A DNA stretch of 64,000 nt, taken from NCBI GenBank assembly GCA_001570385.1, contig BBYL01000015.1, positions 196,659 to 260,658 of the forward strand, written 5' to 3'. Origin of the DNA: Microtetraspora glauca. GTDB lineage: Bacteria; Actinomycetota; Actinomycetes; Streptosporangiales; Streptosporangiaceae. The notes under the pieces were generated by a model. That model searched no databases. It was not told where the DNA came from and was given only the letters and a program-made list of their open reading frames with translations. Positions within the stretch are counted from its first letter, which is position 1. Every line of letters starts with the position of its first letter. Shown in pieces: positions 31,756 to 40,450 of this stretch. Position numbers and translations under genes: made by a program.

Positions 31756-33396
31756 TCAGGGGAGGGCGACCGTGACCCGCGCGGGGGCGCTCTCGTTGTT
31801 CAGGCGATCGAGGGCGGTGACGTAGTACTCGCCGCTCTCCTTGGCGGTGTACGCCGGGCGGTCGTCCGCGGGGACGACCGCCACCAGGTGGCGCGCGTCC
31901 ACGGTCGCGCAGTCGCCGTTCTCGCCGGTGACCCGGTAGACGCCGTACGCACGGGCCTGGGGCGCGGCGGTCCAGGTGAGGTTCCCGGCGGTGTTCTTCA
32001 AACCCGCCGGTACGGCCGGAACCGCGGCCGGGAGGCCCTTGATCACCGGGAGCAGGGCGGGCCGCGTGTAGTGGTTCTTGGCGATGCGGTCCAGGACGCC
32101 CAGGGGGTTCGCGGTGAGGCCGCTGGCGCTGAAGTAGACGTCGCCCTTCACCTCGGGATACCGGCGGTTCACGGTGAGATGTGAGGGCATCTCGGCCGGT
32201 TTCGTCCAGGCGGGGGTGTCCTTGGTGCCGACGCGGTAGAGCGCCTGGCCGATGTAGAGATCGACGTCGCTGCCGCGTACGGCCTCGGCCCACCAGGGCA
32301 CGAGCGCGTCGTAGTCGGCCGCCGAGAACCCGCGCGGCCAGTACAGCTGCGGGATCAGGTAGTCGACGGACCCCGCCCTGATCCACGCCTTCGCGTCCGC
32401 GTAGATCGCGTCATAGGCCGACATGCCGTTCGTGTCGGATCCCTTGGGGTCGTTCGACTTGTTGCGCCAGATGCCGAACGGGCTGATCCCGAACTTCACG
32501 TACGGCTTGGTCCCGTGCACGGCCCCGGACACCTGCGCCACCAGCTTGTTGACGTTGTCCCGCCGCCAGTCGGCGAGCTTCGCGCCCTTGCCGTACTTCG
32601 CGAACGCCGCGGCGTCGGCGAACCGGGTGCCGTTGCCGGGATAGGGGTAGAAGTAGTCGTCGAAATGGACGCCGTCCACGTCGTAGCGGCGCACCACGTC
32701 GGTGACGACCTTGGCCACCCAGGCGCGTACCTCGGGCAGGCCGGGGTTGTAGTAGAGGCGTCCCTCGTGCTTGACGGTCCACTCGGGGTGCACCCGGGCC
32801 GGATGCCCGGCCGGAAGCGCCGACACGTCCGTGGTGTACGCGGCGCGGTACGGGTTGAACCACGCCTGGAACTCCAGGCCGCGCTTGTGCGCCTCGGAGA
32901 TCAGGAACGGCAGAGGATCCCAGCCGGGATCCTTGCCCGGGGTGCCGGTCAGGAACTGCGACCAGGGTTCGAGCGTGGACGCGTAGATCGCGTCGGAAGC
33001 GGGCCTCACCTGCACGAACACCGCGTTGAGCCGGCGCTTCACGGCGTTGTCGAGTATCTCGACGTACTCCGCCCGCTGCCGCGCCGGGGTCAGCCCGGTC
33101 CTGGACGGCCAGTCCGAGTTGTGCACGGTCGCGATCCACACCCCGCGGAGCTGCCGCTTGGGGGAGGTGCCGCTCGCGGTGCAGGTCTCGGCGGCCGCGG
33201 CCGTCCGGACCGTCGTGGTGGACTTCTTCGGGGCGGGTTGCGGGCCGTAGGCGTACGCCGCGCCGGCGCTTGCGGCGGCGACGACCAGACTCGCCAGAAG
33301 CGGGCCGCGCACCGACCCTCCGCGGGCCGAGCCTCCCCGCTCGGCCGCGCGTTGCTCACTGATCGCCCGCTCGCGGCGGCCCGCCCGATTCGCCAT
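31756..33396 (-). CDS. Secreted GH10-like glycoside hydrolase (GHL10/DUF187)
   Basis: This 546-residue exported protein has a hydrophobic signal/anchor at about 31-50 (GPLLASLVVAAASAGAAYAY). The GHL10 barrel spans about 80-450, with RGVWIATVHNSDWPS (84-98), the WFNPYRAAY segment near 179-187, DGVHFDDYFYPYPG near 241-254 and LIPQLYWPRGFS. A fibronectin-III-like domain ends it (about 458-546). GHL10 proteins belong to the (beta/alpha)8 hydrolases and probably act on peptidoglycan or other wall polysaccharides; the exact substrate is unknown. It is a late member of a minus-strand pair behind the EF-G-like gene, separated by a terminator. Confidence 0.88.
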   Translation of the reverse strand: MANRAGRRERAISEQRAAERGGSARGGSVRGPLLASLVVAAASAGAAYAYGPQPAPKKSTTTVRTAAAAETCTASGTSPKRQLRGVWIATVHNSDWPSRTGLTPARQRAEYVEILDNAVKRRLNAVFVQVRPASDAIYASTLEPWSQFLTGTPGKDPGWDPLPFLISEAHKRGLEFQAWFNPYRAAYTTDVSALPAGHPARVHPEWTVKHEGRLYYNPGLPEVRAWVAKVVTDVVRRYDVDGVHFDDYFYPYPGNGTRFADAAAFAKYGKGAKLADWRRDNVNKLVAQVSGAVHGTKPYVKFGISPFGIWRNKSNDPKGSDTNGMSAYDAIYADAKAWIRAGSVDYLIPQLYWPRGFSAADYDALVPWWAEAVRGSDVDLYIGQALYRVGTKDTPAWTKPAEMPSHLTVNRRYPEVKGDVYFSASGLTANPLGVLDRIAKNHYTRPALLPVIKGLPAAVPAVPAGLKNTAGNLTWTAAPQARAYGVYRVTGENGDCATVDARHLVAVVPADDRPAYTAKESGEYYVTALDRLNNESAPARVTVALP

Positions 33397-33478
33397 GGGT
33401 CATCAGTGTGGCATCGACGACCGGATGGTTTAACCCGAAGAAGGAACCCGGAGCAGATTTTGCCCTCGGCCGCCCAAT

Positions 33479-33513
33479 ACCGGCGGCCGGGCCCCGGTGG
33501 CCCGGCCGCCGGT
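33479..33513 (-). terminator. Terminator of the EF-G-like gene
   Basis: Perfect 15-bp arms ACCGGCGGCCGGGCC and GGCCCGGCCGCCGGT enclose a 5-nt loop, just downstream (minus strand) of the EF-G-like stop at 33517. Confidence 0.85.
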
Positions 33514-33516
33514 GGA

Positions 33517-35649
33517 TCAGTGCTCGGCCGCCGCCGCCACCTTCTCCGCGAGGTGGGCCGGGAGCGGTTCGTAGCGCAGGAAGTCCCGGTGGAACGTCCC
33601 CGTTCCGTGGGACATCGACCGCAGATCGACCGCGTACCGCGTGATCTCCAGTTCGGGCACCTCGGCCTTGACCAGCGTGCGTCCGGTGCCGACCGGCTCG
33701 CTGCCGAGCACCCTGCCGCGGCGCGAGGACAGGTCCGACATGATGGCGCCCACGAACTCGTCGGACACCAGTACGGAGACCTCGTCCACGGGTTCGAGCA
33801 GCAGCGTGGGCACCTTTCCCGCCGCCTCCTTCAGCGCCAGTTGCCCGGCGATCTGGAAGGCCATGTCGGAGGAGTCGACGGAGTGGGCCTTGCCGTCGTA
33901 CAGCGTGACCCGGATGTCGACCATGGGGTATCCGGCCACCACCCCGCGCTCCATCTGCGCCCGGACACCCTTCTCCACGGACGGGATGAACTGGCGGGGC
34001 ACCACGCCCCCGACGATCTTGTCGACGAACTCCAGCCCGCCTCCGGACGGCAGCGGCTCCACCTCGATGTGGCAGATGGCGTACTGCCCGTGGCCGCCGG
34101 TCTGCTTGACGTTCCTGCCCATGCCCTGGGCCCGGCCGCCGAACGTCTCACGGAGCGGCACCCGCAGCGGGACCCGCTCCACCTCCACGCCGTGCCGCCG
34201 GGTCATCCGGTCCAGCAGGACGTCGGCGTGCGCCTCGCCCATGCACCAGAGCACGAGCTGACGGGTCTCCGGGTTGTTCTCCAGGCGGAGGGTCGGATCC
34301 TCGGCGACCAGGCGGGCCAGGGCCTGGCTGAGCTTGTCCTCGTCGGCCTTGGACCTCGCCCTGATCGCGACCGGCAGCAGTGGGTCGGGCATCGTCCACG
34401 CCTTCATCAGCAGCGGCCGCTCCCGGTCCGACAGCGTGTCCCCGGTCTCGGCCCTGGACAGCTTGGCGATCGCGCAGATGTCCCCGGCCACGCACTTGGC
34501 GACGGGACGCTGCGTCTTCCCCAGGGGCGAGCCGATGCCGCCGATGCGCTCGTCCACGTCGTGGTCCTCGTGCCCGCGGTCGGCGAGGCCGTGCCCGGAC
34601 ACGTGGACGAGCATGTCCGGGCGCAGCGTCCCGGAGAAGACCCGTACCAGGCTGATCCGCCCGACGTACGGGTCGCTCGTGGTCTTGACGACCTCGGCCA
34701 CCAGCGGGCCGTCGGGATCGCCGGTGACGTCCGTCACGGCCCTGCCGTCGATCGTGGTGATCTCCGGCAGCGGGTGCTCCAGGGGCGACGGGAATCCCTG
34801 CGTGATGATCTCGAGGAGCTCCAGCATGCCCGTCCCCGGCGCGGCGGCCAGCACCGGATGGAAGCTGCCCCGCGCGACGGCCTTCTCCAGGTCGTCGATG
34901 AGGATCTTGGTGTCGATGGACTCCCCGGAGAGGTAGCGGTCCATCAGGGACTCGTCCTCGCTCTCCTGGATGATCCCCTCGATCAGGTCGCCGCGATACT
35001 GCTCGATCAGGGCGAGCTGCTCCTGGTCCGGTTCCCGTTCCGTACGGCGGCCGCCCGAATAGTCGAGGAACCGCTGGGTCAGCAGCCCGAGCAGCCCCCT
35101 GCCGTCGACGGGCAGGTACAGCGGGGCGACGCCGTCGCCGAACACGTCCTGGCAGGTCGCGAGCACCTCGTCGAAGTTGGCCCGGTGGTGGTCGATCTTG
35201 GTGATGACCACCGCGCGGGGCATGCCGACGAGGCCGCACTCCTCCCAGAGCATGCGGGTGAGCCCGTCCACGCCGTCGACCGCGGAGACGACGAAGAGCG
35301 CGGCGTCGGCCGCGCGCAGCCCGGCCCGCAGGTCGCCGACGAAGTCGGCGTATCCGGGCGTGTCCAGCAGATTGATCTTGATGCCGTTGTGCACCAGTGG
35401 GGCGAGGGAGAGGTTGACCGAGCGCTGCTGGCGCACCTCCACCTCGTCGAAGTCGCTGACCGTGCTGCCTTCCTCGACCCGGCCGGCGCGAGGGATGGTG
35501 CCCGCCGCCGCCAGCAACGCCTCGATCAGCGTGGTCTTGCCGGCTCCGGAATGGCCGACCAGCACGACATTACGCACCATGTCCGGCCGATCGGCCGAGG
35601 GTGCCCTGCCCGCGGCCCCTGCTTGGCCGCCGTTCGCCTTCTCCGCCAC
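33517..35649 (-). CDS. EF-G-like translational GTPase (EF-G2 type)
   Basis: This 710-residue protein shows the five-domain plan of elongation factor G. The G domain has G1 GHSGAGKTT (32-40), G3 DTPGY (96-100) and G4 TKID (150-153). The switch I RGITI motif of true EF-G is replaced by QQRSVNLSL. Domain II, domain IV (with GRAQGMGRNVKQTGGHGQY) and domain V (RRGRVLGSEPVG) follow. It resembles M. tuberculosis FusA2 (Rv0120c) rather than the essential FusA, and such paralogues are thought not to drive normal translocation. GTG 35649 is chosen because GGGAGG lies five bases upstream. It is divergent from pgsA. Confidence 0.9.
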   Translation of the reverse strand: MAEKANGGQAGAAGRAPSADRPDMVRNVVLVGHSGAGKTTLIEALLAAAGTIPRAGRVEEGSTVSDFDEVEVRQQRSVNLSLAPLVHNGIKINLLDTPGYADFVGDLRAGLRAADAALFVVSAVDGVDGLTRMLWEECGLVGMPRAVVITKIDHHRANFDEVLATCQDVFGDGVAPLYLPVDGRGLLGLLTQRFLDYSGGRRTEREPDQEQLALIEQYRGDLIEGIIQESEDESLMDRYLSGESIDTKILIDDLEKAVARGSFHPVLAAAPGTGMLELLEIITQGFPSPLEHPLPEITTIDGRAVTDVTGDPDGPLVAEVVKTTSDPYVGRISLVRVFSGTLRPDMLVHVSGHGLADRGHEDHDVDERIGGIGSPLGKTQRPVAKCVAGDICAIAKLSRAETGDTLSDRERPLLMKAWTMPDPLLPVAIRARSKADEDKLSQALARLVAEDPTLRLENNPETRQLVLWCMGEAHADVLLDRMTRRHGVEVERVPLRVPLRETFGGRAQGMGRNVKQTGGHGQYAICHIEVEPLPSGGGLEFVDKIVGGVVPRQFIPSVEKGVRAQMERGVVAGYPMVDIRVTLYDGKAHSVDSSDMAFQIAGQLALKEAAGKVPTLLLEPVDEVSVLVSDEFVGAIMSDLSSRRGRVLGSEPVGTGRTLVKAEVPELEITRYAVDLRSMSHGTGTFHRDFLRYEPLPAHLAEKVAAAAEH

Positions 35650-35886
35650 TTCGCCTCCCGGATCTACGAGCGGCCGGGGGCGCCGGCCGCTCTGCCGTCG
35701 CTGCGCGCGCCCCGTCCCCTCGCCCTCGCGGACCCGCCGGGCGAGGCCGGGCCGACCGTCCTCCCCGTCGGGGATCCCAGGCGCGTGTTCTTCACCTTTT
35801 ACCCATGTGGCGCAGATCACAAGACCTTTCGACGGAATGGGCTTGCGAGCCTCACCAGGTGTTCCATGGCCTACCATCGGAGCGCG

Positions 35887-36495
35887 ATGCTGAACGTCCT
35901 GCGACCCGCCGTCACCCGAGTGCTGACCCCTCTGGGGCGGTTGCTCGCCCGCCACGGAATCTCCCCCGACGTCGTCACCGCCGTCGGCACGCTGGGAGTG
36001 GTGGCCTCGGCGCTGATCCTCTTTCCCATGGGCCACCTCTTCTGGGGGGCGCTCGCGATCACCGTCTTCGTCCTCGCCGACCTGCTCGACGGCGTGCTCG
36101 CCCGGATGAGCGGCGGCACGGGCAGCAAGTGGGGTGCCTTCCTCGACTCGACACTCGACCGGCTCGGCGACGCCGCCGTCTTCTCCGGGCTCATCCTTCA
36201 TTTCATCCTTGAGGACGAGCGGGAGATCGTCCTCGCGGGCGTAGCGCTTTTCTGCCTTGTCGCGGGAGCATTGGTGTCGTACGCCAAGGCTCGGGCGGAA
36301 GGGCTCGGGATGACCGCGAACGTCGGCATAGCCGAGCGGGGGGAGCGGATCGCCGTCATCCTCGTGGCTTCGGGGCTCTCCGGCCTGGGCGTGCCGTACA
36401 TCCTGGCGATCGGGCTGTGGCTGCTGGCAGCGGCGAGCGCGGTCACGGTCGTCCAGCGGATGGTCCACGTCTACCGACAGGCGGTGGTGAGGTGA
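35887..36495 (+). CDS. pgsA: Phosphatidylinositol phosphate synthase (CDP-alcohol phosphotransferase)
   Basis: This 202-residue integral membrane enzyme transfers inositol-phosphate to CDP-diacylglycerol. The complete CDP-alcohol phosphotransferase motif is present: D65-xx-D68-G69-xx-A72-R73 ... G83-xxx-D87-xxx-D91. About six membrane helices are expected. Sequence similarity and position match PgsA1 of M. tuberculosis (Rv2612c): NGISPDVVT-like start, FPMGHLFWGA, YAKARAEGLG and IAERGERI. ATG 35866 is in frame, but GGAG sits closer to ATG 35887. It overlaps the acyltransferase gene by GTGA. Confidence 0.94.
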   Translation: MLNVLRPAVTRVLTPLGRLLARHGISPDVVTAVGTLGVVASALILFPMGHLFWGALAITVFVLADLLDGVLARMSGGTGSKWGAFLDSTLDRLGDAAVFSGLILHFILEDEREIVLAGVALFCLVAGALVSYAKARAEGLGMTANVGIAERGERIAVILVASGLSGLGVPYILAIGLWLLAAASAVTVVQRMVHVYRQAVVR

Positions 36496-37436
36496 AGCGC
36501 CCCCAAGGGCGTCTATCCGTTGCTGATCGGATCGTCGCCGCGGGATACTCCGCGGGCTGGGCGGTGACGCGCCACCTGCCGGAGCGCGTGGCCGGGTGGA
36601 TCTTCCAGGTCATCGCCGACGTCATGTGGCGCAGGCGGGGGAAGTCCGTACGCCGGCTGGAGTCCAACCTGGCGAGGGTGATCGGAGCCGACGCCTCGGC
36701 CTCCTCCGTACGCGAGGTCAGCCGGGCGGGCCTGCGCTCCTACTTCCGCTACTGGGTCGAGGCGTTCCGCCTCCCCGCGATGAGCCGCGAGCGCATCCTC
36801 GGCGGCATGCGCTCCACCGGCGAGCAAGTGATCTTCGACAATCTCGGCAGGGGCCGCGGCGTGGTGCTCGCCCTGCCGCACATGGGCAACTGGGACGTCG
36901 CCGGCGCCTGGCTCGTGCACAAGGGACACCCGTTCACGACCGTGGCCGAGCGGCTCAAGCCGGAGTCGCTGTTCGAGCGCTTCCTGGCCTACCGGGAGGC
37001 CCTCGGCATGGAGGTCCTGCCGCTGACCGGCAAGAACGGCGGCAGCGGCATGGCGTTCGGCACGCTCGCCCAGCGGCTGCGCGCCGGCCGCCCGGTCTGC
37101 CTGCCCGCCGACCGCGACCTGACCGCCTCCGGGGTGGAGGTCGAGTTCTTCGGCGCCCGGACCCGCATGGTGGCCGGGCCCGCGCTGCTCGCGATCCAGA
37201 CGGGCGCGGCGCTGCTGCCCGCCATCCTGTGGTTCGAGGGGCGCGACTGGGGGCTGCGGATCCACGAGGAGATCCCGGTCCCGGAGGAGGGCACCCGCCG
37301 GGAGAAGGTCGCCGCGATGACGCAGAGCATGGCGGACGTCTTCGAGAAGGGCATCGCGGAGCACCCGGAGGACTGGCACATGCTCCAGCGGCTGTGGCTC
37401 GACGACCTGGAGCCGCGACCTGCGAGCGCGTCGTGA
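36492..37436 (+). CDS. Phosphatidylinositol mannoside acyltransferase (PatA-like)
   Basis: This 314-residue LpxL/HtrB-family acyltransferase is membrane-associated and acts on the cytoplasmic face. The H-x4-D catalytic motif is LPHMGNWD (H130, D135). In M. tuberculosis the gene after pgsA (Rv2611c) encodes PatA, which adds palmitate to the mannose of PIM1. AFRLPAMSRERILGGM and GVEVEFFGARTRMVAGPALLA are typical of the family. It starts at GTG 36492, overlapping the pgsA stop. The gap before pimA is 53 bases. Substrate identity is by homology and gene order. Confidence 0.9.
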   Translation: MKRPQGRLSVADRIVAAGYSAGWAVTRHLPERVAGWIFQVIADVMWRRRGKSVRRLESNLARVIGADASASSVREVSRAGLRSYFRYWVEAFRLPAMSRERILGGMRSTGEQVIFDNLGRGRGVVLALPHMGNWDVAGAWLVHKGHPFTTVAERLKPESLFERFLAYREALGMEVLPLTGKNGGSGMAFGTLAQRLRAGRPVCLPADRDLTASGVEVEFFGARTRMVAGPALLAIQTGAALLPAILWFEGRDWGLRIHEEIPVPEEGTRREKVAAMTQSMADVFEKGIAEHPEDWHMLQRLWLDDLEPRPASAS

Positions 37437-37489
37437 GGGCGCGTCGTGAGAGCGGCGCGGCACGGGACGGGGGGGAGGCGGGGACGGGC

Positions 37490-38623
37490 ATGAGGATCGG
37501 CATCGTCTGCCCATACACCTGGGAGGTCCCCGGAGGCGTGCAGGCCCACGTCCGCGACCTCGCCGAGGCGCTCATCGCCGACGGCCACTTCGTCTCGGTG
37601 ATCGCTCCCGCGGGTGACGACGCCCCGCTGGAGCCGTACGTCGTGTCGGCGGGCCGCGCGGTGCCCGTGCCGTACAACGGGTCGGTCGCCCGCCTGGCGT
37701 TCGGCTTCCTGTCGGCGGGGCGGGTGCGCAAGTGGATCCGCGAGGGCAGGTTCGACGTGCTGCACGTGCACGAGCCCGCGGTGCCGTCCCTCGGCCTGCT
37801 CGCCTGCTGGGTCGCGCGCGGCCCGATCGTCGCGACCTTCCACGCGTCCTACGAGCGGTCCCGCGCCATGTCGGTGGCCGCGCCGATGCTGCAGAGCGCC
37901 CTGGAGAAGATCACCGGGAGGATCGCGGTCTCCGACGCGGCGCGCAAGACCCTGGTCGAGCACCTCGGCGGCGACGCCGTGCTGATCCCCAACGGCGTCA
38001 CCGTCAGCCGGTACGCCGAGGCCGAGCCGCTGCCCGGCTGGGGGCCGGACGGCGACGTGATCGGCTTCCTCGGCCGGATGGACGAGCCGCGCAAGGGCCT
38101 GCCCGTCCTGCTGTCCGCCTTCGAGATCCTCGCCGAGGACCGGCCGAACCTCCGGCTGCTGATCGCCGGACCCGGTGACGTGGCCGACGTACTGGAACGC
38201 GTGCCGAAGAGGTTCCACGACCGGGTGGGGCTGCTCGGCATGGTCAGCGAGGGCGACAAGGTCCGCGCCTACCACTCGGTCGACGTCTTCTGCGCGCCCA
38301 ACCTCGGCGGCGAGAGCTTCGGCATCGTGCTCACCGAGGCCATGTCCGCGGGGGCGCCCATCCTGGCCAGCGACATCCCGGCGTTCCGGCGGGTGCTCGG
38401 GGAGGGGCAGGCCGGCGCGCTGTTCGAGACGGGCGACCCCGAGGCGCTGGCCAAGGAGGCCGCCCGGCTGCTCGACGATCCCGAGCGGCGGGCCAAGCTG
38501 TCGGACGAGGCGCGTCACGCGGTACGCAAGTACGACTGGTCGACCGTCGCCCGCGACGTGTCGCGCGTCTACGAGACCGTGACGGACGCGGCCGCGGGTG
38601 TCGTGGAGGACGACGTACCGTGA
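37490..38623 (+). CDS. pimA: Phosphatidylinositol alpha-mannosyltransferase
   Basis: This 377-residue GT4 enzyme has a GT-B fold. The N-terminal domain begins MRIGIVCPYTWEVPGGVQAH. HVHEPAVPSLGLLACW follows, and VIGFLGRMDEPRKGLPVLL marks the donor-binding domain. The E-x7-E motif is in NLGGESFGIVLTEAMSAG (about 272-289). It matches PimA, which adds the first mannose from GDP-mannose to phosphatidylinositol at the cytoplasmic membrane. The pgsA-patA-pimA order supports this. GGGGGAGG (37471 onward) precedes the ATG. It overlaps the next gene by GTGA. Confidence 0.93.
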   Translation: MRIGIVCPYTWEVPGGVQAHVRDLAEALIADGHFVSVIAPAGDDAPLEPYVVSAGRAVPVPYNGSVARLAFGFLSAGRVRKWIREGRFDVLHVHEPAVPSLGLLACWVARGPIVATFHASYERSRAMSVAAPMLQSALEKITGRIAVSDAARKTLVEHLGGDAVLIPNGVTVSRYAEAEPLPGWGPDGDVIGFLGRMDEPRKGLPVLLSAFEILAEDRPNLRLLIAGPGDVADVLERVPKRFHDRVGLLGMVSEGDKVRAYHSVDVFCAPNLGGESFGIVLTEAMSAGAPILASDIPAFRRVLGEGQAGALFETGDPEALAKEAARLLDDPERRAKLSDEARHAVRKYDWSTVARDVSRVYETVTDAAAGVVEDDVP

Positions 38624-39162
38624 CCACCACCGTTCTGATCCTGGTCGTCGGTGTGCTCGTCGTGCTCACCGCCGTCTACATCTCCTGGCGGGCCGGGCGG
38701 CTCGACCGGCTGCACATCCGGCTGGAGACCGCGCAGGCCGCTCTCGACGCCGCCCTCCTGCGGCGGGCCGCCGTCTGCCTGGAACTCGCCGGTTCGCGCA
38801 TCCTCGATCCCGCGACCTCGCTCGTGCTCGCGGCCTCCGCCCACGAGGCCCGTACGGCGGGGCCGGACGAGCGCGAGCACGCCGAGAGCGACCTTTCACG
38901 GACGCTGCGCGCGGTCGTGGACCAGGAGCGGTTCCGGGAGAAGCTGGCCGAGCATCCGGCGGGGCCCGCGCTGCTGGAGGAGATCGACACCGCGGTCGCC
39001 AAGGTCGTCTACTCCCGGCGCTTCTTCAACAACGCCGTCGGCGTCACCCGTACGGCGCAACGCCGCTGGCTGGCGCGGACGCTGAGGCTGGCGGGGCACA
39101 CCGAATATCCTCGGTTCTTCGAGATCGACGATGCTCCACCGGTGGCTCTCGCCGCGGAATAG
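38620..39162 (+). CDS. Conserved membrane-anchored protein after pimA
   Basis: This 180-residue protein begins with one hydrophobic helix (VLILVVGVLVVLTAVYISW, about 4-22). A predicted helical soluble part follows with RLDRLHIRLETAQAALDAALLRRAAVCLELA and a conserved-looking FNNAVGVTRTAQRRWLARTLRLAG. It is the usual gene after pimA in actinobacteria and resembles LemA-like coiled-coil anchors, but its biochemical role is unknown. GTG 38620 overlaps the pimA stop, so it is part of the lipid operon. No terminator is evident before the DUF3048 gene. Confidence 0.8.
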   Translation: MTTTVLILVVGVLVVLTAVYISWRAGRLDRLHIRLETAQAALDAALLRRAAVCLELAGSRILDPATSLVLAASAHEARTAGPDEREHAESDLSRTLRAVVDQERFREKLAEHPAGPALLEEIDTAVAKVVYSRRFFNNAVGVTRTAQRRWLARTLRLAGHTEYPRFFEIDDAPPVALAAE

Positions 39163-39168
39163 TGGCTT

Positions 39169-39198
39169 TTGACCGTTCCAAGAGGGATCTGCTATCTA
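39169..39198 (+). promoter_or_regulatory. Putative sigma-A-type promoter for the DUF3048 lipoprotein gene
   Basis: TTGACC (39169-39174) is followed after 17-18 bases by an overlapping CTATCT/TATCTA (39192-39198). It lies about 95 bases before the GTG start at 39293. Confidence 0.5.
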
Positions 39199-39292
39199 GC
39201 GCCGGTAAGCTCGTTGCCGTTTCGCGGCGTGAGCCGGTTCGGACGTGGCTGTCGCCGCTCCGGCCGGCTCTCCAGGGAGGAGCTGAGGACTA

Positions 39293-40300
39293 GTGCGGGC
39301 GCAACGGTTGATCGGTGTCACGCTCGGCCTGGGGGCGGTTCTCGCCGGGGCGGCGTGCTCCTCCGACGGCGACGCCGCGCCAGCCGCGCAGCCTCAGGCC
39401 GCGGCCGCCTCGCCGTCTCCCACCCCGCCACCCGAACACCCCTTCACCGGGCGGCCGGTCGCCCAGCGCCGGCCGGTGCTCGCCGTGAAGATCGAGAACA
39501 CCTCGGCGGGCAAGCCGCAGATGGGCGTGCGCAGCGCCGACATCGTCTACGTCGAGCAGGTCGAGGGCGGGCTCACCCGTCTCATGGCGATCTTCTCCTC
39601 CAAGCTGCCCGCCCAGGTCGGCCCCGTCCGCAGCGCCCGGATCTCCGACCTGCACATCCTGCCGCAGTTCGGCAAGCCCGCCCTGTCGTACTCCGGCGTG
39701 CAGACCAAGATGATCCCGTACGTGCAGAAGGCGTCGCTGTTCGACGTGTCCGACAGCAGCGCGCCCGGCGCGTACTTCCGGGCGCCGGGCAGGTACGCGC
39801 CGTACAACCTCTTCGGGACCCCGAGGAAGCTGCTCGCCAAGGCGTCCCAGGCGGCCAAGGCGGACGACATCGGATTCGTGTTCTCCGACGAGCCCCCGGC
39901 CGGTGGCGTCCCGCAGAAGAGCGTGCGCGTGCGCTACCCGGCGGCGCGCTTCGAGTTCACCTGGGCGGAGGCTCAGAAGCGCTGGCTGGTCAGCCAGGAC
40001 GGCAAGAAGGACATGGCCGCCGAGGGCGGCCAGCAGGGCGCGCCCACGATCGTGGTCCAGTGGGTCAAGACCGACAGGTCGGAGTTCCACGACTTCACCG
40101 GCAGCTACACGCCCATGGTCCACACCGTGGGCAAGGGCACCGGCGTCGTGCTGCGGGACGGCATGGCCTACAAGGTCAAGTGGGAGCGCCCCTCGGAGGA
40201 GGAGGGCACCACCTACACCATGGCCGACGGCACGCCGATGCCGTTCGCGCGCGGCCAGGTCTGGGTCGTCCTCGCCTCCCGCAAGCCCGTCGCCCCATGA
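39293..40300 (+). CDS. DUF3048-domain lipoprotein
   Basis: This 335-residue secreted lipoprotein has a signal peptide with lipobox LAGAAC (lipidated Cys22), then an Ala/Pro/Ser-rich linker. The DUF3048 domains follow: PFTGRPVAQRRPVLAVKIEN, ADIVYVEQVEGGLTRLMAIF, GPVRSARISDLHIL and PYNLFGTPRKLL. A C-terminal strand set has HTVGKGTGVVLRDGMAYKVKW. DUF3048 proteins (YerB type) are extracytoplasmic and of unknown function. GTG 39293 follows an AGGGAGG site at some distance and GAGG closer. A small hairpin follows the stop. Confidence 0.9.
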   Translation: MRAQRLIGVTLGLGAVLAGAACSSDGDAAPAAQPQAAAASPSPTPPPEHPFTGRPVAQRRPVLAVKIENTSAGKPQMGVRSADIVYVEQVEGGLTRLMAIFSSKLPAQVGPVRSARISDLHILPQFGKPALSYSGVQTKMIPYVQKASLFDVSDSSAPGAYFRAPGRYAPYNLFGTPRKLLAKASQAAKADDIGFVFSDEPPAGGVPQKSVRVRYPAARFEFTWAEAQKRWLVSQDGKKDMAAEGGQQGAPTIVVQWVKTDRSEFHDFTGSYTPMVHTVGKGTGVVLRDGMAYKVKWERPSEEEGTTYTMADGTPMPFARGQVWVVLASRKPVAP

Positions 40301-40313
40301 CCAGAGTGACCGG

Positions 40314-40332
40314 AGGAGCCCCTGGGGCTCCT
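40314..40332 (+). terminator. Small hairpin after the DUF3048 gene
   Basis: Arms AGGAGCC and GGCTCCT with a 5-nt loop lie 13 bases after the stop. The stem is short, so this is a modest terminator candidate. Confidence 0.4.
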
Positions 40333-40450
40333 GATGGGCGGGGCGTACAAAAAGCGGGCCGAACCCTTACAGGATGGCGCGTCGGGCCAAGCTTCGGTCA
40401 GGACCTAACATGGAGTGGAATCCATTGGTCCGCCGTCGTGAGGTAGCAAC

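Noticed and set aside
32515..36495. Plus-strand open frame of 1326 codons across the GH10-like and EF-G-like genes
   Set aside because: Only the last ~200 codons are real (pgsA). The rest is antisense to two well-supported minus-strand genes.
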